This document shows, piece after piece, positions 43,578-53,083 of a stretch of DNA of 64,000 nt. The notes beneath the pieces are model-generated. The model had not been told where the DNA came from. It searched no databases and worked only from the letters and a program-made list of their open reading frames with translations. This stretch comes from Halobellus sp. LT62 (GTDB taxonomy: Archaea; Halobacteriota; Halobacteria; Halobacteriales; Haloferacaceae), in assembly GCF_037031285.1 (NCBI RefSeq), contig NZ_JAYEZO010000002.1, forward strand, positions 930,001 to 994,000, in the 5' to 3' direction. Every line of letters starts with the position of its first letter. The stretch's first letter is position 1. Position numbers and translations under genes: made by a program.

Positions 43578-43590
43578 CGAGGCTTATATT
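43578..43590 (-). promoter_or_regulatory. TATA-like box of the XdhC-family gene
   Basis: On the minus strand AATAAATATAAG lies 12-24 nt before the ATG at 43567 and 21-32 nt before the next in-frame ATG at 43558, so either start could be used on a leaderless mRNA. Confidence 0.45.
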
Positions 43591-43666
43591 TATTCAACGG
43601 GGTATTCACTCCAGCTATCGGAGTCCGCTCACCGACCGATATGTATTCCATTCCGGAATCGCGTGC

Positions 43667-43682
43667 TACTCGAAGCATAGTA
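43667..43682. promoter_or_regulatory. TrmB-type operator candidate
   Basis: TACTCGAAGCATAGTA matches the published haloarchaeal TrmB site TACT-N7/8-GAGTA except for one base (T in place of G). It lies 33-48 nt before the trmB-family ATG, over the AT-rich CATAGTAAAC that may serve as its TATA box. Confidence 0.5.
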
Positions 43683-43714
43683 AACAGTAAGTGGGAGGGA
43701 CGTAATCACCCCGT

Positions 43715-44776
43715 ATGGCAGACGAACTCCGGATGACGTTGGAGCGGGTCGGAGAGCGCTTCAACCTCGGCGAGTACGAGATCGAGGCGTATCTGGCCGT
43801 GCTCGAACACGGCGAACTGACGGCCTCGGAGATCGCCGATCGGACCGAGATCCCGCAGCCGCGGGTGTACGACACCGTACGGAGCCTCTCCGATCGCGGA
43901 CTCGTCGAACTACGGGAGTCGCGCCCGATGAAGATCGTCGCGGTCGCGCCCGACGACGCCTTCGGCAACGTCCAGCAGTCCCTCGACAGCCTCGTCTCGG
44001 AGTTGGAAGCGCGGTACACCGCGCCCGCTCGGGACACCGAAGCCGTTTCGCTCGTGAAATCGCGCTCGACGATCCTCCGGTACGTCGAGGAGATCATCGA
44101 GAGCGCCGAGTACGAACTGGTGCTGTCTCTCACGCCGGATCTCCTGCGTCGCTTCCGCGAGGATCTCGCCGCGGCGGTCGACGACGGCGTGAGCGTCGAC
44201 CTGCTCGTGACGCCGCTGTCGCGCGCGCCGGATCCGGACAGCTTCGACTACCTCGAAGTCGCGACGGTCGCGCGGGCACGCCGGGGAATCACCACGCCGA
44301 TCCTCGCGGTCGCCGACGGCAACTACTCGATCTACGCGACGCAGGACGCCCTGCGCGACGACCGCGACCGCTACGGCGTCATCTTCAACCGCTCGGCGCT
44401 GGGCTTTCTGGTCTCGGGGTTCTTCGGGACCGTCCTCTGGTCGACCGCGGAGACGATCGCCACGGACGGCAAGCGGCGGCCGTTCCCCAGACGCTACGCC
44501 TCGATCCGACGCGCCGTGAAGGACGTTCGCGAACTCGACGGCCCGTTCTACGCTTCGATCACCGGCCGCGACGTCGAGACCGGCGATCCCGTCGTCGTCG
44601 AAGGGAAGGTGAAGACCGCGACGCTGGAGGAGTCCGAGGAGGTCGCCTCAATCCAGTTGGAGACCGACGACGGCGTCTTAGAGATCGGTGGGCTAGTCGC
44701 GGCCTTCGAGGACGTCGAGGCCCAAGAGATCATCCTCGGACGCGACGAGGTGCCCGACCGCGAGCAGTTCGCCTGA
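43715..44776 (+). CDS. TrmB-family transcriptional regulator
   Basis: A 353-residue regulator. The N-terminal winged helix (residues 15-75: [39 protein letters not shown]) is TrmB/HTH-type. A short coiled coil (80-105) and a phospholipase-D-like/effector domain ([27 protein letters not shown] onward) complete the family layout. TrmB proteins sense sugars and control sugar-uptake, central-carbon and cofactor genes. The divergent position suggests control of the molybdoenzyme operon and of itself, which is an inference. Confidence 0.9.
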   Translation: MADELRMTLERVGERFNLGEYEIEAYLAVLEHGELTASEIADRTEIPQPRVYDTVRSLSDRGLVELRESRPMKIVAVAPDDAFGNVQQSLDSLVSELEARYTAPARDTEAVSLVKSRSTILRYVEEIIESAEYELVLSLTPDLLRRFREDLAAAVDDGVSVDLLVTPLSRAPDPDSFDYLEVATVARARRGITTPILAVADGNYSIYATQDALRDDRDRYGVIFNRSALGFLVSGFFGTVLWSTAETIATDGKRRPFPRRYASIRRAVKDVRELDGPFYASITGRDVETGDPVVVEGKVKTATLEESEEVASIQLETDDGVLEIGGLVAAFEDVEAQEIILGRDEVPDREQFA

Positions 44777-44908
44777 GCGTCTCGGCCTTCCGTCCGGCCG
44801 TCGCGTTCTTCGGTCCGGCTGTCTCGACCCCTCGTCCGAGCGTCGCGTTCTCCGCACCGTCCGGAGGCGCAACGGCTTTACTCCTCGCTCCGAAAGTCTC
44901 GGCGACCG

Positions 44909-46066
44909 ATGGAGGCGCGCACGCGGACCTACCTCGAAGGCCGGTTCGGCGACTACTACCGCCGCAGCGACGTCTCCCTCCCGCCCGCGGCCGAACGCCG
45001 CGAGTGGGGACACATCCCGTGGAGCGCCGGCGCGACCCGGATGATCCGCCACCAGTCGCTGCTCGACGTCGGCGACCTCGGCGACTTCCTGCACCGCACC
45101 GCGCCCCGGCACGTCTACTTCTCGTCGGCTCGGTTCGCCGACCCCGGAGCGGGTTCGATGGACGAGAAGGGCTGGCAGTCGGCCGACCTCGTCTTCGACC
45201 TCGACGCCGACCATCTCCCCGGCGTCGACCCCGAGACCACCTCGTACGCGGAGATGCTCGAAGCGTGTAAGGGAGAGCTTCTGAACCTCCTCGATTTCAT
45301 CGACGACGACTTCGACTTCGAGGAGACCGAGGTGGTCTTCTCCGGCGGGCGGGGGTACCACGTCCACGTTCGCGACCCCGAAGTACGAGGGCTCGACAGC
45401 GAGGCGCGCCGCGAGATCGTCGACTACGTCCGCGCGATCGACCTCGATGTCGACGGCCTGATCGAGACCGAGTCGAACCGCGGGACGACCCGCCGGGTTC
45501 TCCGCCGTCGCGGCGGGTGGGGGGCGCGCACGCACCGCCGCCTCGTGGACCTCGCAGAACGGCTGCGCGAGATGGACGACGACGACGCCTTAGAGCGGCT
45601 GCAGGAACTCGACGGGATCGGCGAGGGGCGCGCGCAGACGATCCTCGGAACGGTCCGGAACAACTTCGAGGCGATCCGCGCGGGTAACGTCGAGGCGGGC
45701 GGCCCCGGGACCCGCATCCTCGTCGAGGCGCTCGCCGCCGAGGCGATCGAGACGGAGACCGCGCCGATCGACGAGCCGGTGACGACCGACACGAAGCGGC
45801 TCATCCGGCTTCCGGGCAGCCTCCACGGCGGCTCGGGGCTGGTCGTCACGCCGCTCGCGCGCGAGGAACTCGACGGTTTCCACCCGCTGGAAGACGCCAT
45901 CCCGGAGCGGTTCCGCGGGCGAGAGATCAGCGTGAACGTGGTCGATCCGGGGCCGACGACGTTCGACGGCGACACGTTTACTATCACGGAGGGTGAGCAA
46001 TCCGTCGAAGAGTGCCTCGGGATCTTCCTGATGTCTCGCGGGCGCGCGGAGAAAATCAAAGAATGA
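44909..46066 (+). CDS. priS: DNA primase small (catalytic) subunit
   Basis: A 385-residue archaeal/eukaryotic-type primase. The catalytic Asp residues are in [12 protein letters not shown] (near residue 95), and [12 protein letters not shown] (near 145) is the nucleotide-binding His region. The third acidic residue lies around [18 protein letters not shown] (near 290). It makes RNA/DNA primers together with PriL, which is not in the window. The GINS gene begins 19 bp downstream, a conserved replication operon in archaea. Confidence 0.95.
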   Translation: MEARTRTYLEGRFGDYYRRSDVSLPPAAERREWGHIPWSAGATRMIRHQSLLDVGDLGDFLHRTAPRHVYFSSARFADPGAGSMDEKGWQSADLVFDLDADHLPGVDPETTSYAEMLEACKGELLNLLDFIDDDFDFEETEVVFSGGRGYHVHVRDPEVRGLDSEARREIVDYVRAIDLDVDGLIETESNRGTTRRVLRRRGGWGARTHRRLVDLAERLREMDDDDALERLQELDGIGEGRAQTILGTVRNNFEAIRAGNVEAGGPGTRILVEALAAEAIETETAPIDEPVTTDTKRLIRLPGSLHGGSGLVVTPLAREELDGFHPLEDAIPERFRGREISVNVVDPGPTTFDGDTFTITEGEQSVEECLGIFLMSRGRAEKIKE

Positions 46067-46085
46067 ATTCGGCCGAGTGCAAAGA

Positions 46086-47033
46086 ATGGACTTAGACGAG
46101 CTGCGGAGCGTCCGACGGACCGAGCGACAGAAGGACAGCCTCCAGCACCTCCGCGACTCGTTCTACGAGGACGTCGCCGCATACATCGCAGAGCGGAAGG
46201 CCGAGCGCACCCGCGCGGCAGACGCCGCCGACGATCCCTTCGGGGATCCCGAAGTGGGTCAGCTGACCGACGAGATCGAGACCGCCGAAGACGTCGTCGA
46301 GTCGATCTACGAGCGGCGCGTCGGCAAGGTCGTCAAGCTGGCGTCGTTCGCGGCGGCGGATATGAGCGCCAACACCGACGGCCTCACCGCCGAGGAGCGA
46401 GAGCTGTTCGACGGACTGGTCGCGCAGATCAAGCGGAACCGACAGACTGTCCTCGATGTCCTCGCCGGCGAAGGCGGCGACCACTCCGGAAGCGACGGCG
46501 TGACGATGTCGGCTTCGGCCGACCACGCGGCGACCGCCGCCGAGACAGACCACGCGGCGATGCCGGATACGGCGACCGAGTCGTCGTCGACAGCCGAGAC
46601 CGACGCGACTGCTGAGACGGACGCACCGTCCGCGGATATGGCGACCGCACCGACGGACGACCCGGCCGGCCCTGACGACGTTCTCGCCGACGCGATGGGC
46701 GGTTCGGACCCGGGCGGCTCCGGGGAGTCGTCGGATCCGATCGCCGAATCGGAGTCGGATCCGAATCCGGGCGCTCCCCCGGATGTCCCGCCGGACGCCC
46801 CACCGGACACGTCGGAATCTGAAACCCCCGTCATCGGGAACGGAGATCCCACCGAAGGCGGGCAACCGTCTGACGATACCGAACGCGTCACGCTCCGGAT
46901 CACCGAAGACATCGGCCAGATCTTCGGCGTCGACGAGCGCGAGTACGACCTCGAATCCGAGGACGTCGTGACGCTCCCGGCGACGAACGCCGGGCCGCTC
47001 TTGGACCGCAACGCCGCGGAGCAACTCGATTAG
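46086..47033 (+). CDS. GINS subunit (Gins51/15 type) with long acidic linker
   Basis: A 315-residue replisome protein starting MDLDELRSVRRTERQKDSLQ. The helical A domain covers residues 1-120 (DVVESIYERRVGKVVKLASFAA). About 135 residues of disordered Asp/Ala/Ser/Pro/Thr follow, then the small B domain (VTLRITEDIGQIFGVDEREYDLESEDVVTLP). GINS links MCM helicase with the polymerase and RecJ-like nuclease. The linker is far longer than in non-halophilic archaea. It is cotranscribed with priS. Confidence 0.92.
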   Translation: MDLDELRSVRRTERQKDSLQHLRDSFYEDVAAYIAERKAERTRAADAADDPFGDPEVGQLTDEIETAEDVVESIYERRVGKVVKLASFAAADMSANTDGLTAEERELFDGLVAQIKRNRQTVLDVLAGEGGDHSGSDGVTMSASADHAATAAETDHAAMPDTATESSSTAETDATAETDAPSADMATAPTDDPAGPDDVLADAMGGSDPGGSGESSDPIAESESDPNPGAPPDVPPDAPPDTSESETPVIGNGDPTEGGQPSDDTERVTLRITEDIGQIFGVDEREYDLESEDVVTLPATNAGPLLDRNAAEQLD

Positions 47034-47112
47034 CCCCGGCGGTCGGGGAATCGCGAATCCGCGCTCGCTTTCAAGCGGTACGTTGAAGCCCGGCTCGCGA
47101 GACGGACGGAGT

Positions 47113-47580
47113 ATGCTCGATATCGGTGAGACCGCTCCCGGCTTCACGCTGCCCGACCAAGACGGCCAGACCGTGTCGCTCTCGGAACTCCGCGGCGAGT
47201 ACGTCGTCGTTTACTTCTACCCGCGGGCGGACACGCCCGGTTGTACGACAGAAGCGTGCGGATTCCGCGACGTCTACGACGAACTTCGCGAGCGCGGTGT
47301 GACCGTTCTCGGGATCAGCGACGACCCCGTCGACGACCTCGCGCCGTTCGCCGCGGAGTACGACCTCCCGTTCAGACTGCTCTCCGACGAGGACGGGTCG
47401 GTGTCGTCCGCCTACGACTCCTACGGCGAGAAGAATATGTTCGGCAACACCTTCGACGGCGTCTTCAGAAACACGTACGTTGTCGGCCCCGACGGGGACG
47501 TCGTTCTCGCGTACGAGGGCGTCTCCCCCGAGGGCCACGCGACGGAGATTCTCGACGACCTCGACGCGCTCGAGGACTGA
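47113..47580 (+). CDS. Bcp/PrxQ-type peroxiredoxin
   Basis: A 155-residue thioredoxin-dependent peroxidase. The peroxidatic and resolving cysteines are five residues apart in TPGCTTEACGF (near residue 46), the atypical 2-Cys Bcp arrangement. This complements the 1-Cys enzyme at 8215-8697. The start MLDIGETAPGFTLPDQDG fits the family. Monocistronic. It is followed by a 188-bp spacer in which I see nothing clear. Confidence 0.95.
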   Translation: MLDIGETAPGFTLPDQDGQTVSLSELRGEYVVVYFYPRADTPGCTTEACGFRDVYDELRERGVTVLGISDDPVDDLAPFAAEYDLPFRLLSDEDGSVSSAYDSYGEKNMFGNTFDGVFRNTYVVGPDGDVVLAYEGVSPEGHATEILDDLDALED

Positions 47581-47768
47581 TCGGACGGCGTGTCGATCCC
47601 GCGCGCTTCAAGCGGAGATTCGAACGCGGATCGACACCGCATTTCCGGTGAAAGAAACGATAACTCAGTTTTATTGTTTGAGATATAACAGGCCGTTGAT
47701 TGCCCGATACGAGCTACAGTGAAATTCCCGAAGGCTCCTCCGGCTACTGGAACGTCCGCCGCGATGGT

Positions 47769-50030
47769 CTACTGGAACGTCCGGCCGATTTCGGCCTCGG
47801 GCTCGCGCTCGACCTCGCTGGTCTGGAAGCGCTGTTCGATCTCCTCGTAGCGCTCGCGCGTTTCCGGCGTCACGCTCGGGCCGACCTCGTCGAGCGCGTG
47901 CTCGAAGTGCGCCATCGTCACGCGGACGTTGCCGACCGATTCGGTGACCTCCTCGCGGGAGACGCTGTTGATGAACTCGCGGCTCGCAGCCATCGACGCC
48001 TCGCGACAGACCGCTTCGATGTCGGCACCGACGTAGCCGCCGGTCTCCGCGGCGAGTTCGTCGAGGTCGACGTCGTCTGCGAGCGGCTTGTGCTCGGTGT
48101 GGACCGCGAATATCGCCCGGCGACCCTCCTCGTCGGGGACGGGCACGTGGACGTGACGATCCAACCGTCCCGGGCGCAGGAGCGCCGAATCGATCAGATC
48201 CGGGCGGTTCGTCGTCGCGACGACGACGACGTCTTCGAGGGTTTCGAGCCCGTCCAGCTCGGTCAAGAGCTGGGAGACGACGCGCTCTGAGACGCCCGAA
48301 TCGCCCGAGTGGCTGCCGCGCTCGGTCGCGATCGAGTCGATCTCATCGAAGAAGACCACGGTAGGCGCGTTCTCGCGGGCCTTCTTGAAGATCTCGCGGA
48401 CGCCTTTCTCGGATTCGCCGACGTACTTGTCGAGCAGTTCCGGCCCCTTCACGGAGATGAAGTTCGACTCGGACTCGTTGGCGACGGCCTTCGCGAGCAG
48501 CGTCTTTCCAGTTCCGGGCGGCCCGTACATCAGGACGCCCTTCGCGGACTGCATATCCATCGCCTCGAACACTTCGGGGTATTCGAGCGGCCACTGGATC
48601 GTCTCCCGAAGGCGCTCTTTGGTGTCTTCGAGACCACCCACGTTCTCCCAAGAGACGTCTGGCACCTCGACGAACACCTCCCGCAGCGCCGAGGGCTCGA
48701 TTCCTTTGATCGCCTCTTTGAAGTCCTTCGAGGTGACCGTCAGCTTTTCGAGGACCTCGGCGTCGATCTCGTCGGAGTCGAGGTCGAGTTCGGGACGGAT
48801 GCGCCGCAGCGCATTCATCGCGGCCTCTTTCGCGAGGCTCTCGATATCCGCGCCGACGAAGCCGTGGGTGTTGTCGGCGTACTCGTCGAGGTCGATCGCA
48901 TCCGACAGCGGCATGTTCCGCGTGTGGACCTGCAGGATCTCCTTTCGACCCTCGCGGTCCGGCACGCCGATCTCGATCTCGCGGTCGAAGCGACCGCCGC
49001 GGCGCAGCGCCGGGTCGATCGCGTCCACTCTGTTCGTCGCACCGATGACGACGACCTCGCCGCGCTCGTCGAGGCCGTCCATCAGCGAGAGCAGTTGCGC
49101 GACGACGCGACGTTCGACGTCGCCGCCGGCCTCGCCGCGCTTGGGCGCGATCGAGTCGATCTCGTCGATGAAGACGATCGCCGGGGCGGCCTCCTCGGCC
49201 TCCTCGAAGATCTCCCGGAGCTGCTCTTCGGACTCGCCGTAGTACTTCGACATGATCTCCGGCCCGGAGATCGTGTGGAACGAGGCGTCGATCTCGTTGG
49301 CGACGGCTTTCGCGATCAGCGTCTTCCCCGTTCCGGGCGGGCCGTGGAGGAGCACGCCCTTCGGCGGCTCGATGCCGAGCCGCTGGAACAGCTCGGGGTG
49401 CCGCATCGGCAGCTCGATCATCTCTCGCACTTGTTCGAGTTCGCGATCGAGACCGCCGATGTCCTCGTAGGTCACCGAGGGCGTGTCGGCCTCGCCATCC
49501 GCGCCCGACTGGATGTCCTCGGCGGGCGTCTGGCTGATCGTCACCTCAGTCGAGTCGGTGACGACGACGGTCCCGTCCGGTTCGGTCGAGGCGACTTTCA
49601 ACGGCAGCGGCTGACTCGACGAGCTCATGAAGCCGAAGCCGAACGGGATCCGGATGTTCTGCCCCTGCGTAACGGGCTGCCCCGCGAGCTTATCCCGCAG
49701 GTGCGCGCCGATGTTGCCGCTGATGCGGAGGTTCTGCGGGAGCGCGACGGAGACGTGCTTGGCGGGCTTGATGTCGGCCTTTTCGACCTCGACGCGGTCG
49801 TCGATGCCGACGTTCGACTGCTGGCGGAGCCGGCCGTCGATCCGGATGACGCCCGAGCCGCTGTCCTCGGGGTAACCGGGCCAGACGCGGGCGATCGCGG
49901 TGCCGCCGTCGCCGTCGATGCGGATGTAGTCGCCGCCTTCGAGGTCCAGATCCTCGGCGGCCTGCCGGTCGATGGCGGCGAGCCCGCGACCGGCGTCCTT
50001 CTGCTTGAGTGGTTTGACAGTGAGCTTCAT
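47769..50030 (-). CDS. CDC48/VAT-type AAA+ ATPase
   Basis: A 753-residue unfoldase with an N domain (double-psi barrel and four-stranded barrel, residues 1-185) and two AAA+ modules. D1 has [17 protein letters not shown] and [16 protein letters not shown] (about 228-295). D2 has [17 protein letters not shown] and [15 protein letters not shown] (about 500-570). It threads proteins for the proteasome and remodels complexes. Its ATG overlaps the stop of the Hsp20-like gene by ATGA, so translation is coupled to that small protein. Confidence 0.96.
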   Translation of the reverse strand: MKLTVKPLKQKDAGRGLAAIDRQAAEDLDLEGGDYIRIDGDGGTAIARVWPGYPEDSGSGVIRIDGRLRQQSNVGIDDRVEVEKADIKPAKHVSVALPQNLRISGNIGAHLRDKLAGQPVTQGQNIRIPFGFGFMSSSSQPLPLKVASTEPDGTVVVTDSTEVTISQTPAEDIQSGADGEADTPSVTYEDIGGLDRELEQVREMIELPMRHPELFQRLGIEPPKGVLLHGPPGTGKTLIAKAVANEIDASFHTISGPEIMSKYYGESEEQLREIFEEAEEAAPAIVFIDEIDSIAPKRGEAGGDVERRVVAQLLSLMDGLDERGEVVVIGATNRVDAIDPALRRGGRFDREIEIGVPDREGRKEILQVHTRNMPLSDAIDLDEYADNTHGFVGADIESLAKEAAMNALRRIRPELDLDSDEIDAEVLEKLTVTSKDFKEAIKGIEPSALREVFVEVPDVSWENVGGLEDTKERLRETIQWPLEYPEVFEAMDMQSAKGVLMYGPPGTGKTLLAKAVANESESNFISVKGPELLDKYVGESEKGVREIFKKARENAPTVVFFDEIDSIATERGSHSGDSGVSERVVSQLLTELDGLETLEDVVVVATTNRPDLIDSALLRPGRLDRHVHVPVPDEEGRRAIFAVHTEHKPLADDVDLDELAAETGGYVGADIEAVCREASMAASREFINSVSREEVTESVGNVRVTMAHFEHALDEVGPSVTPETRERYEEIEQRFQTSEVEREPEAEIGRTFQ

Positions 50031-50275
50031 TTTTCGACCGTGATCGTGAGTACGCCGTTGTTCGTCGCGACCGACGCGTCCGAGCCGGGAAGCTCGAACT
50101 CGGCCTCGGAGACCTCCTCGCCCGTCTCGGCGACGACGATGGCCGTCGTGCCGACGATGTCGACATCGAGATCCTCGTCGGCGACTCCCACGTCGGCGGC
50201 GAGGACCCAGCTGTCCTCGTATTCGTACCGGCGAACGATGCGCTCGTCTCCACCGGCTAACTGTTTGATACTCAT
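50027..50275 (-). CDS. Small Hsp20-like (DUF7127-type) partner of CDC48
   Basis: An 82-residue protein starting [21 protein letters not shown]. The alternating strands ([50 protein letters not shown]) give the alpha-crystallin/p23 sandwich with the classic Asn-Asn-Gly-Val-Leu-Thr-Ile end. It lacks the usual flexible N-terminal region. It is first in the operon and translationally coupled to the CDC48 gene, so it may act as a substrate adaptor; that role is inferred. Confidence 0.85.
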   Translation of the reverse strand: MSIKQLAGGDERIVRRYEYEDSWVLAADVGVADEDLDVDIVGTTAIVVAETGEEVSEAEFELPGSDASVATNNGVLTITVEK

Positions 50276-50283
50276 CGTGATTC

Positions 50284-50298
50284 CTAACTCCAAGTTAG
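50284..50298. promoter_or_regulatory. Palindrome at the CDC48 operon transcription start
   Basis: CTAACT and AGTTAG are exact reverse complements with spacer CCA. The palindrome lies between the TATA-like box and the ATG, where a repressor such as a heat-shock regulator could bind. Confidence 0.45.
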
Positions 50299-50303
50299 TC
50301 GCC

Positions 50304-50315
50304 CTAATATTTAAA
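50304..50315 (-). promoter_or_regulatory. TATA-like box of the Hsp20-like/CDC48 operon
   Basis: On the minus strand AAATATTAG within GATTTAAATATTAG is about 30-40 nt before the ATG at 50275, giving a leader of at most about 10 nt. Confidence 0.5.
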
Positions 50316-50543
50316 TCTTCCTACCACTAATCGACGTACAGCGGTGGATGAGCGTGACTTGCGATTGAATTGCGGTCCAGGCCGCTCGGTGTTACTGTCA
50401 CTCGAACCGGAGTGGTGCGGTTCCGTCGTCGAGGCGACTCCGACGTCACGTCGACAGGGCCGTCTCGACACTTCCACATCACGTTCAATCGCTGACGGCT
50501 TCCACGTTCAGGGTTTATACCTCGGCCGATCGAACGAATTCGT

Positions 50544-51323
50544 ATGCAAACGGTATCTCACCACGGTCGGGAGACGGCCTACCGGACGTTCGACCGGGAC
50601 GCGAGCGGCCCCGTCGTCCTCGCCATCCACGGCAGCGGCGGCACCCACCGCGTCTGGAGCGCGCAGGCGAAGATCGCCGACGAGTACCCGCTGATCGCGC
50701 TCGACTTGAGCGGGCACGGCGACAGCGACGACGTCGCGGCCGAGCCGGGGTACGAAACGCTCTCGGCGTACGTCGACGACGTCGTCGCCGTCGCGACGGC
50801 GGTAGACGCCGACGTCCTCCTCGGCAATTCTCTCGGTGGCGCGGTCGTGCTGACGGCGCTCATCGAGCGCGAGATCGACGCATCGGGAGCAGTCTTGGCC
50901 GGAACGGGTGCGCGGCTCCCGGTGCTCGACGACCTCCTCCAGTGGGTCCAGACGGATTTCGACCGCGTGATCGAGTTCTTCCACGAACCGGACCACTTGT
51001 TTCACGATCCCGACGAGACCACCCTCGACGTCTCGAAGGCGGCGCTGCGCAACACCGGGCGAGCGGTCCTCGAACGAGACTTCCGAACGGCGCACGCCTT
51101 CGACGTCCGCGGAGCGCTTTCGACCGTCGACGTCCCGACGCTGGCGCTCGTCGGCGAGTACGACCGGCTCACGCCCCCACACTACCACGAGGAGCTCTGT
51201 ACCGGACTCCCCGACTGCGAGCTCTCGGTTCTCGACGACGCCGCCCACCTCGCGATGCTCGAGGCCGCCGAGGCGTTCAACGCGGGGCTTCGGGACTTCC
51301 TCGACCGGCGCGTGTTGGCGTAG
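50544..51323 (+). CDS. Alpha/beta-hydrolase
   Basis: A 259-residue alpha/beta-hydrolase. The oxyanion loop is IHGSGGTHRVW (near residue 30), the nucleophile elbow GNSLGGAVVL (Ser near 96), the acid residue in ALVGEYDRLTPPHY (near 205), and the catalytic His in DDAAHLAML (near 233). It has a helical cap (YLQWVQ..FFHEPDHLF region). Esterase, lipase or C-C hydrolase activity is possible. TATA-like GGTTTATACC sits at 50511-50520. The 50276-50543 spacer otherwise holds only the CDC48 promoter. Confidence 0.92.
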   Translation: MQTVSHHGRETAYRTFDRDASGPVVLAIHGSGGTHRVWSAQAKIADEYPLIALDLSGHGDSDDVAAEPGYETLSAYVDDVVAVATAVDADVLLGNSLGGAVVLTALIEREIDASGAVLAGTGARLPVLDDLLQWVQTDFDRVIEFFHEPDHLFHDPDETTLDVSKAALRNTGRAVLERDFRTAHAFDVRGALSTVDVPTLALVGEYDRLTPPHYHEELCTGLPDCELSVLDDAAHLAMLEAAEAFNAGLRDFLDRRVLA

Positions 51324-51406
51324 CGCGACTCCATCGCGACCGCACAACGCCGAAAGCGCTCGCGCGAAACCGGCACGCCTTTGCGCCTTCCACCGAAGTC
51401 GAGTCC

Positions 51407-51679
51407 GTGCAACCGGTCGAGACCTCGGATCCGGACGGGATCGACTACGGCTGGGTGATGCAGACGACGTTCGTCCTCACTATCGCCGTCGGCGCGCCCG
51501 TCGTCGCCGCGCTTTCGTTGCAGACGACGCTGCCGACGTGGGGCGCTCGCGTCGAGTTCGCGATCCGCGTCGGCAGCGTCGTCTGGATCCTCGTCGCCCT
51601 CGCGGTCTTCGGGTACGCGTGGCGATTCGACGCGGGCGACGGCGGCAACGACCCCGACGACATCGTCGAGGGGGAGTGA
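51407..51679 (+). CDS. Small two-helix membrane protein (DUF5822-like)
   Basis: A 90-residue protein beginning at GTG (MQPVETSDPDGIDYGWVMQ). Two helices lie at about 20-40 and 51-71 with an acidic tail ending DDIVEGE. The Pro-Asp-Gly-x-Asp-Tyr-Gly-Trp head and the helix pair fit what I recall of haloarchaeal DUF5822; function unknown. The last seven codons and the stop are duplicated directly downstream. Confidence 0.75.
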   Translation: MQPVETSDPDGIDYGWVMQTTFVLTIAVGAPVVAALSLQTTLPTWGARVEFAIRVGSVVWILVALAVFGYAWRFDAGDGGNDPDDIVEGE

Positions 51680-51704
51680 GGACGACATCGTCGAGGGGGA
51701 GTGA
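51656..51704. repeat. Exact tandem duplication of a gene's 3' end
   Basis: The 24-bp string GACGACATCGTCGAGG...GTGA occurs at 51656-51679 and again, identical, at 51681-51704, one G apart (period 25 bp). The first copy encodes DDIVEGE and the stop; the second is untranslated because the stop precedes it. Perfect identity suggests a recent event. Confidence 0.9.
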
Positions 51705-51785
51705 CCGATTTCGCGCGGGCGCGGGTCGGCGCACATCGGTCGCCGCCGTCGGAAGGTCTTTGACGCGAGTCGCCGACTCTCGCAT

Positions 51786-52643
51786 ATGATCGACGAGACG
51801 ATCGCGGAGATCCGAGAGATGCAGACGCACAGTTCGTCCGTCGTTGCCGTGAAAGCGACGCAGGCGCTCTCGGATCTCATCGAACGCGATCACGCGACGG
51901 TCGAGGAGTTCGAGCGCGACCTCGAACGCAACGTGAGCGCGCTCAAGCGGGCGAATCCGTCGCACGCCTCGCTGTTCAACGCGATGCAGACGGTGCTCGT
52001 GAACGTCGTCGATCGGAAGGACACCGTTCCCGAGGCCAAATCGCTCCTCGAAGAGGTGATCGAACGAGTCGTCGAGGACGTCCGACAGGGGAAATCCCGC
52101 GCGGCCAGAAACGCGGCCCCGACCTTCGAGGAGGGCGAGACGTTCCTCACCCACGACTTCTCTTCGACGGTTTTGGAAGCCGTCGAGCAGGCCGCCGCCG
52201 ACGGGACGTACCTGACAGCGTACGTCACCGAGGCGCGGCCGCGGTTCCTCGGCCGGAAGACGGCCCGACGACTCGCCGCCTTCGACCGCGTGGAACCCCA
52301 TCTGCTGGTCGACAGCGCGGCGGGCACGTACCTCGAGGAGTGCGATCGAATCGTCATCGGGATGGACTGCATCGTCGGCGACACCCTGTACAACCGGGTC
52401 GGCACCTTTCCGATCATCGCGACCGCGAACTACCTCGACGTCCCCGTCACGGTCGTCGGGTCCGCCGCGAAGATCGTCGAGGACGGCTTCGTCTTCGAGG
52501 ACGAGATCCGCCCGCCTGCGGAGGTCACGCTCGAACCGATCGAGGACGTCGTGATCGAAAACCCCGCCTACGACGCCACGCCGGTCGAACTGCTCGACGA
52601 AGTGATCACTGACAACGGCATCGAGAACATTCCTCGGGAGTGA
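51786..52643 (+). CDS. eIF2B-like / ribose-1,5-bisphosphate isomerase-family protein
   Basis: A 285-residue protein of the eIF2B alpha/beta/delta family. An N-terminal helical domain (residues 1-115) precedes the Rossmann-like domain, with YVTEARPRFLGRKTARRLA (near 146), the IVIGMDCIVGDTLYNRVGTFPIIATA stretch (near 197) and a C-terminal NPAYDATPVELLDEVITDNG. Archaea use relatives as R15P isomerase in AMP recycling or as translation-factor-like proteins. Which holds here is not clear. Monocistronic. Confidence 0.88.
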   Translation: MIDETIAEIREMQTHSSSVVAVKATQALSDLIERDHATVEEFERDLERNVSALKRANPSHASLFNAMQTVLVNVVDRKDTVPEAKSLLEEVIERVVEDVRQGKSRAARNAAPTFEEGETFLTHDFSSTVLEAVEQAAADGTYLTAYVTEARPRFLGRKTARRLAAFDRVEPHLLVDSAAGTYLEECDRIVIGMDCIVGDTLYNRVGTFPIIATANYLDVPVTVVGSAAKIVEDGFVFEDEIRPPAEVTLEPIEDVVIENPAYDATPVELLDEVITDNGIENIPRE

Positions 52644-52721
52644 CGGGCCGCTGCGGCGTCCGGCGGAAAGCCCGCTGCGGGGATCAGCGAGAATCGATGC
52701 GGACGTGAGCGTGATAGGCTA

Positions 52722-53027
52722 TCAGTCCTCCAGATACGCGTAGAGGTCCTCCCGCGGGCCGCCACAGCCCGGACAGCGATCCGGGATCTCGTCGAGATCG
52801 CCCAGTTCGCCGCAGTTGACGCACCGCCAGAGCAGATATCCTTCCCCGGCGTCCGATCCGAGCGCTTGTTTCAGTGAAACGGTCTCGACGTCGCCGTGCG
52901 TTTGTACCTCAACGCCGGTTTCGGTGATTGCGCGGATCGTGCCGATCGCTCGGCCGTCGGCGTCGTACACCCGTTGGCCGGGTTCGAGCGTTCGCGTCGT
53001 CGCGTCGGTGGTGTTCGTGTCGGCCAT
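52722..53027 (-). CDS. PRC-barrel-like protein with rubredoxin-type zinc ribbon (DUF7130-like)
   Basis: A 101-residue protein. Residues 14-55 form a small beta barrel (GQRVYDADGRAIGTIRAITETGVEV). The C-terminal ribbon has WRCVNCGELGDLDEIPDRCPGCGGPREDLYA, with two CxxC pairs as in rubredoxin. It may bind zinc or iron. I believe it belongs to the haloarchaeal DUF7130 group; function unknown. Monocistronic. Confidence 0.83.
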   Translation of the reverse strand: MADTNTTDATTRTLEPGQRVYDADGRAIGTIRAITETGVEVQTHGDVETVSLKQALGSDAGEGYLLWRCVNCGELGDLDEIPDRCPGCGGPREDLYAYLED

Positions 53028-53083
53028 ACCGGACTATTCGCTCGCTATCAGCATAAATCGTCCCTCACTGATTGATCGGCGAG

